DNA of 64,000 nt, taken from assembly GCA_013398055.1 (NCBI GenBank), contig VZRS01007545.1, forward strand, positions 248,001 to 312,000. The letters are read 5' to 3'. Each line of letters starts with the position of its first letter. Position 1 is the first letter of the stretch. A program made the translations under genes and the position numbers. This document shows positions 60,216 to 64,000 of this stretch, in pieces. The notes under the pieces were generated by a model, which did no database searches, had not been told where the DNA came from, and was given only the letters and a program-made list of their open reading frames with translations. The stretch comes from Ifrita kowaldi. Its lineage: Eukaryota > Chordata > Aves > Passeriformes > Cinclosomatidae.

Positions 60216-62528
60216 CTGAAAACAGAGCTAAGGTTGTGTACACAGCACTCACATTTAAATATTTTGATGTAGCCTAAGATGATTTACATTAAGGAGCAAG
60301 AAAACCCTAGCAGGTGTTACATCTACATGAAGTACCCTGGTGAAAGATGATTTTGTACCACTGAAACACTGATGAATTCTCTAGAGCATTCCTCTGAGCT
60401 AGTGCATTGTGCCTTTTGCTAGAGAGGAAGAGTGGTACCAAAATACTGAAGTGTATTCCGCATCCAATGTAAATTCTCTATTCCATCTGCCACACAACTA
60501 TTGCTCTTGCTAATTCTGAAGACAAACTAGTGACAAATTAGGAGTCTGTGGATGTACTCTTAGGATTGACTTTTGCCATGGGTCTCCAGTAGAAGAAGGA
60601 AAAGATCCAAGGTCCTCTGATTCCTGTTCCCATATCTAATTCTAGAATTTGTCTTCCTTCTCTCCTTTATCATATCTTTTCACTGTGGAAGTATATATTT
60701 TACTCTGTTCTTTCTGAAACAGTGTTGTTTTTGATAATGAGATTGCCCTGCAAATCTGAATGTGCTTTTAATCAGGTGCAATATTATTTTTATCCTCCTC
60801 TTGAAAGTTGTCTCTGTATGAATTCTGCCTACATTCTTCCAGAATTCTTCAGCCGCTTCTAGAACATGTTGACCTATTTATAAACCAATAAAACTCTGAA
60901 AGAAAAATGCTTAACACATCATGAAATGACTCAAACTGTCCTTTTACTTTTCTCAGTTGTGCATATAATTCTTCCCTTTTAAGCATAAAACTTTTGCATG
61001 TTGATCTTTCGAATGGCTATATACTTGAAAGATTCCGAGATCAGAAAATCAAACTGATGCAATCTGATATGTTAGCAGAATAAATATGGTTTAGGTTTAA
61101 AACCATGTGGGCCTCTCAAGATTCCTTCTTATACATAGAAAAGAATTTGGATCCTTTCATTGATAGTTTTAATAAATGAGACTTCCGATCCAACAAATCT
61201 GTAAATGAAAATGTAATTCAATAACAGTAATCTGAAGTATTTTTTAAGTATGAAGAACTTTTGTGCAATTCCATGATAGTTATGGGATACCCAGTTGGTA
61301 GACCAGTCTCTAGGATATATGAAACATAATATTTAATTGCAGAAAATGCTTTTAATTGATTTTTTCCTTTCCCCTATTTTGTTTTAAACCAAATACTCAC
61401 AAAAAGAATAAAGAAAAAACTATACTTTAACATATATGGAGACTGAACCTGAGATTTTCATGATGTCAGAAAAGACATTCAAATTTCTCTGGAAAGGCTG
61501 GGCTCTCTGCCTCAGATTTGTAATCTAATCTAGACATAAAAATGATGGGAAAAAATATTGGTCCAATAGTGTTGTGCTACTCTGCACAGTTAAGGTGGGC
61601 TAAGGAAACATGCCTCCTATTTGTAACCTGGGATTATTAGTCTCATTGATATTAATACACCAGTTACAGTCAGGCTAACAGTCATAGTCAAAGTGATCTA
61701 TTTATTACCTAAAGAGCCTGATTAAAAATAGAAAGTTTTTTCTTTCCGAGAAGAGCAAAAGGCTCGGCAGTCCATGAGATCTTGTCTTGTCTCACTGGCT
61801 ATTATAAACTAAGTGCTGCTTTTCTCAACTCAGTAACTTCACAGTTTTCTTACTCACTATATATAGATATATAAAAATAGCTCAAAATACACCCTATTAT
61901 TTAGTAATGTTTTAAATCCCAGGTTCTTCACCAGGAGGTTTATAATGTTGATAATGGAGGTTTCTTCCTCTTTGTTCTTGGCTGGGTTGGGATTAATTTT
62001 ATACTTTTACTAACACCATCCACAGGGTTTTTTTTTCTATTATTGGCCTACGGTTCTTTCAGTTTACCCCCAAAATTTTTATTTTATTAATTCCCAAGGT
62101 GCATTTATGGTAATCAGTAACTGATGATTGATTACATGTTTAAACCCACTTGGTACCTAGAATAAATCTGTTCCTGTACATTCAAGGTCTCTGCTATCAT
62201 CCTGTGCTTATATGTCAGTGCACAACTTTATTATTCTAAGGCCACAGATAGTTCTGCACAGAATAACTACTACTTCTTATTGTCAGTTAAGAATGTATCG
62301 CATTTGTAATGTTCATAGTCATTATACCACATGATTACACTAAAGCTAAAAGCAAATTAGGCTATAGTCACTGATCAATCAATTCTGTTACACATTTAGG
62401 TCTTAAAGCAAGCTAAAACAAGGGATACTGATATAGTCTGAAGTGTCCTGAGACCTCTGTTATTAAGTTAATGAAAATCTTTTTGTCTGTTGTGAGTAAT
62501 GGCAATACCATATTTTTTGGGCTGCAGT

Positions 62529-63720
62529 ATCACAGAGTCATAGAATATGTTAAGTTGGAAGGGACCCACAAGGCTCATCGAGTCCATCTTAGGCCTCCAC
62601 AAGACAGGCCCAAGAGTCACACAACACACCCAAGTGCATTATCCAAACACTTCTTGAATTCTGTCAGGCTTGATGCTGTGACCACTGCCCTGGGGAGCCT
62701 GTTCCAGTGCCCAATCACCCTCTGGGTGAAGAACCTTTTCCTGATATCCAACCTAAACCTCCCCTGACACAGCTTTAGGCCATTCACTTGGGTCCTGTCA
62801 CTGGTCACCACAGAGAAGAGATCAGTGTCCGACCCTCCTCTTCCCCTCACAAGGAAGTTGTAACTGCAATGAGGTCTCCCCTCAGTCTCCTCTTCTCCAG
62901 GCTGAACAGACCAAGTGACCTCAGCCGCTCCTCGTATGGCTTCCCCTAAAGGCTCTTCAGCACCTTTGTTGCCCTCCTTTGACTCTCTCTAATAGTTTAA
63001 TGTCCTTTTTATATTGCAGTGCCCACAACTCCCCCCAGGACTCGAGGTGAGGCCACCCCAGTACAGAGCACAGCAGGACAATCCCCTCCCTTCCCTGGCT
63101 GGCGATGCTGTGCCTGACGCCCCCAGGACACTCTTGGCCCTCCTGGCTCCAGGGCACTGCTGACTCATGTTCAACTTGTCATTGACCAGGACCCCCAGGT
63201 CCCTTTCCGTGGCACTGCTTTCCAGCATCTCATTCCCCAGTCTGTCTGTACATCCAGAGTTGTCCCATCCCAGGTGCGGAATCCAGCACTTTCCTTTGTT
63301 GAACTTCATATGGTTGTTCATATGGCCCAATGCTCTAATTTGCTGAGNGCTCTTTGGGGATTCTTGGACGAATCCCATCAGGCCCCATAGATCTGTAGGG
63401 ATCCAGCTGGACCTGGATCCAGCAGATCCCACACAGTTTCAGGGTTGACTGGGAGTTGATCATTCTCATAGTCACGGTCCTCCAGCTCAGGGCACTAAGA
63501 ACCCCTTGGTGCATCATCCATGTTGAAGACAGAGGCAAAGAATGCATTAAGCACCTCTGCCTTTTCTCTGTTCCTGTCTGTGGGGTGACTATCCTCAGCC
63601 TGTAATGGGCTGATGTTATTTCTACGCTGCCTATTGACATTAATATATTTGAAAATACTCTTTTTATTGTCCCCCACATTTTTGGCCATCTTCATCTCTA
63701 GTTTGAGCTTTGGCTGCACA
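62529..63720 (-). mobile_element. CR1 LINE, internally deleted
   Basis: The reversed 3' end (CACAGAGTCATAGAAT) lies at 62529 and the copy extends to about 63720. On the minus strand the order is: a linker segment with EKAEVLNAFFASVFN, the entry to the reverse transcriptase (SMGPDGIRPRIPKE), then a jump to the C-terminal part (LGVLVNDKLNMSQQC, then RKRFFTQRVIGHWNRLPRAV). The palm blocks with the catalytic aspartates are missing. One N (63348) sits at that junction. Frames are shifted and interrupted, so it is not active. It is the longest and best-preserved CR1 here, and apparently a different subfamily from the 21-kb copy, judging by its ORF2 C-terminus. Confidence 0.96.
62617..63720 (-). pseudogene. 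CR1 ORF2 remnant (endonuclease-RT linker and RT C-terminus)
   Basis: This is the coding remains of the element above, in at least three frames. ORF2 normally encodes an endonuclease and a reverse transcriptase that mobilise CR1 and, in songbirds, CR1-tailed SINEs. Here the endonuclease is absent (5' truncation), the catalytic core of the reverse transcriptase is deleted, and stops and frameshifts interrupt the rest. Confidence 0.9.
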
Positions 63721-63721
63721 G

Positions 63722-64000
63722 ATTTAATTTACACAAATTACGGCAGCAAGCAGCATCTTGTAACAGAATCAGTACTCTATCTGATACCTTGTTGTTAGGT
63801 AATATAGGGATGGACAAAAAATTATTTTAAAATAAGGCTTCATGCTACTTTTCTGCAGTATTGTATTTATTTTGCACATACAGATCACATTCTTAAAACT
63901 TCAATCACTGTGCACTACTCCAAACTGAAACTTGATATAGGAGTTTCCAAATCAGGATGAATACTATCAATATTCATTGATTATACACTTTAGTTCATGT
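63722..64000. other. AT-rich non-coding end of window
   Basis: No feature was recognised after the CR1 truncation point. Confidence 0.6.

Larger units (their letters stand above)
56775..62525. other. AT-rich non-coding stretch
   Basis: After the CpG-rich shoulder (to about 56930), nothing coding is recognised. The plus frame 59999-60277 begins with GTG and has no domain. An A run lies at 59023-59034. Confidence 0.5.

Noticed and set aside
59999..60277. 92-codon plus-strand frame that looks protein-like
   Set aside because: It starts with GTG, has no Kozak-type ATG and no family, and better splice signals lie on the opposite strand in the same place.
1..64000. Endogenous retrovirus or other viral insertion
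   Set aside because: No primer-binding site, paired LTRs, or gag/pol/env-like or other viral frames were found on either strand; all reverse-transcriptase traces are LINE-type.
1..64000. CRISPR arrays, operons or prokaryotic regulatory sites
   Set aside because: Composition, repeats and lack of dense coding show vertebrate nuclear DNA.

Overview
The window looks like AT-rich, gene-poor nuclear DNA from a bird, most likely a songbird. Four copies of the avian CR1 LINE lie in antisense orientation. A SINE with a tRNA-Ile head and a CR1-like tail matches the architecture of TguSINE1 of passerines. There are also very old amniote repeats (an L3/CR1-type reverse-transcriptase relic, an L3-type 3' tail, a MIR-like core) and long tracts of unremarkable A+T-rich sequence. 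No bacterial-type operons, CRISPR arrays, structural RNA genes or intact viral genes were seen. Most open frames here are short and sit in sequence with no coding signature.

Layout. 1-5.8 kb: unique-looking AT-rich DNA. 5.8-6.2 kb: decayed LINE reverse transcriptase (+). 8.6-8.9 kb: small GC-richer block followed by a perfect 27-bp tandem duplication. 11.47-11.70 kb: short CR1 (-). 18.24-18.31 kb: MIR-like core. 21.00-21.75 kb: longer CR1 (-) that includes the end of ORF2. 25.92 and 26.96 kb: N gaps in A and T homopolymers. 26.35-26.60 kb: CR1 (-). 27.27-27.62 kb: the best protein-coding candidate, a possible 3'-terminal exon on the minus strand with an acceptor, a 92-codon frame, a stop and AATAAA. 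29.0-29.3 kb: purine-rich tract. 29.67-29.93 kb: possible hAT transposase relic. 33.2-33.7 kb: 171-codon frame of unknown meaning. 42.88-43.0 kb: L3-type LINE tail. 44.0 and 46.2 kb: two tRNA-Ile-derived SINE pieces flanking a GC-rich block. 56.5-56.77 kb: a clear isolated CpG island. 62.5-63.7 kb: CR1 (-) with an internal deletion of most of the reverse-transcriptase core.

How the parts relate. The CpG island is the only strong promoter-like element. It may start a transcript in either direction. The terminal-exon candidate at 27.3 kb and small splice-flanked frames at 48.9 and 32.2 kb lie on the minus strand downstream of it, so one minus-strand gene or lncRNA could span about 56.7-27.3 kb. 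That is inference: I did not recognise any protein family in these pieces, and decoy exons are common in vertebrate DNA. I found no convincing undescribed system. The most checkable items are the CpG island, the shared SINE segment, the CR1 deletion with an N at its junction, and the exon candidates.
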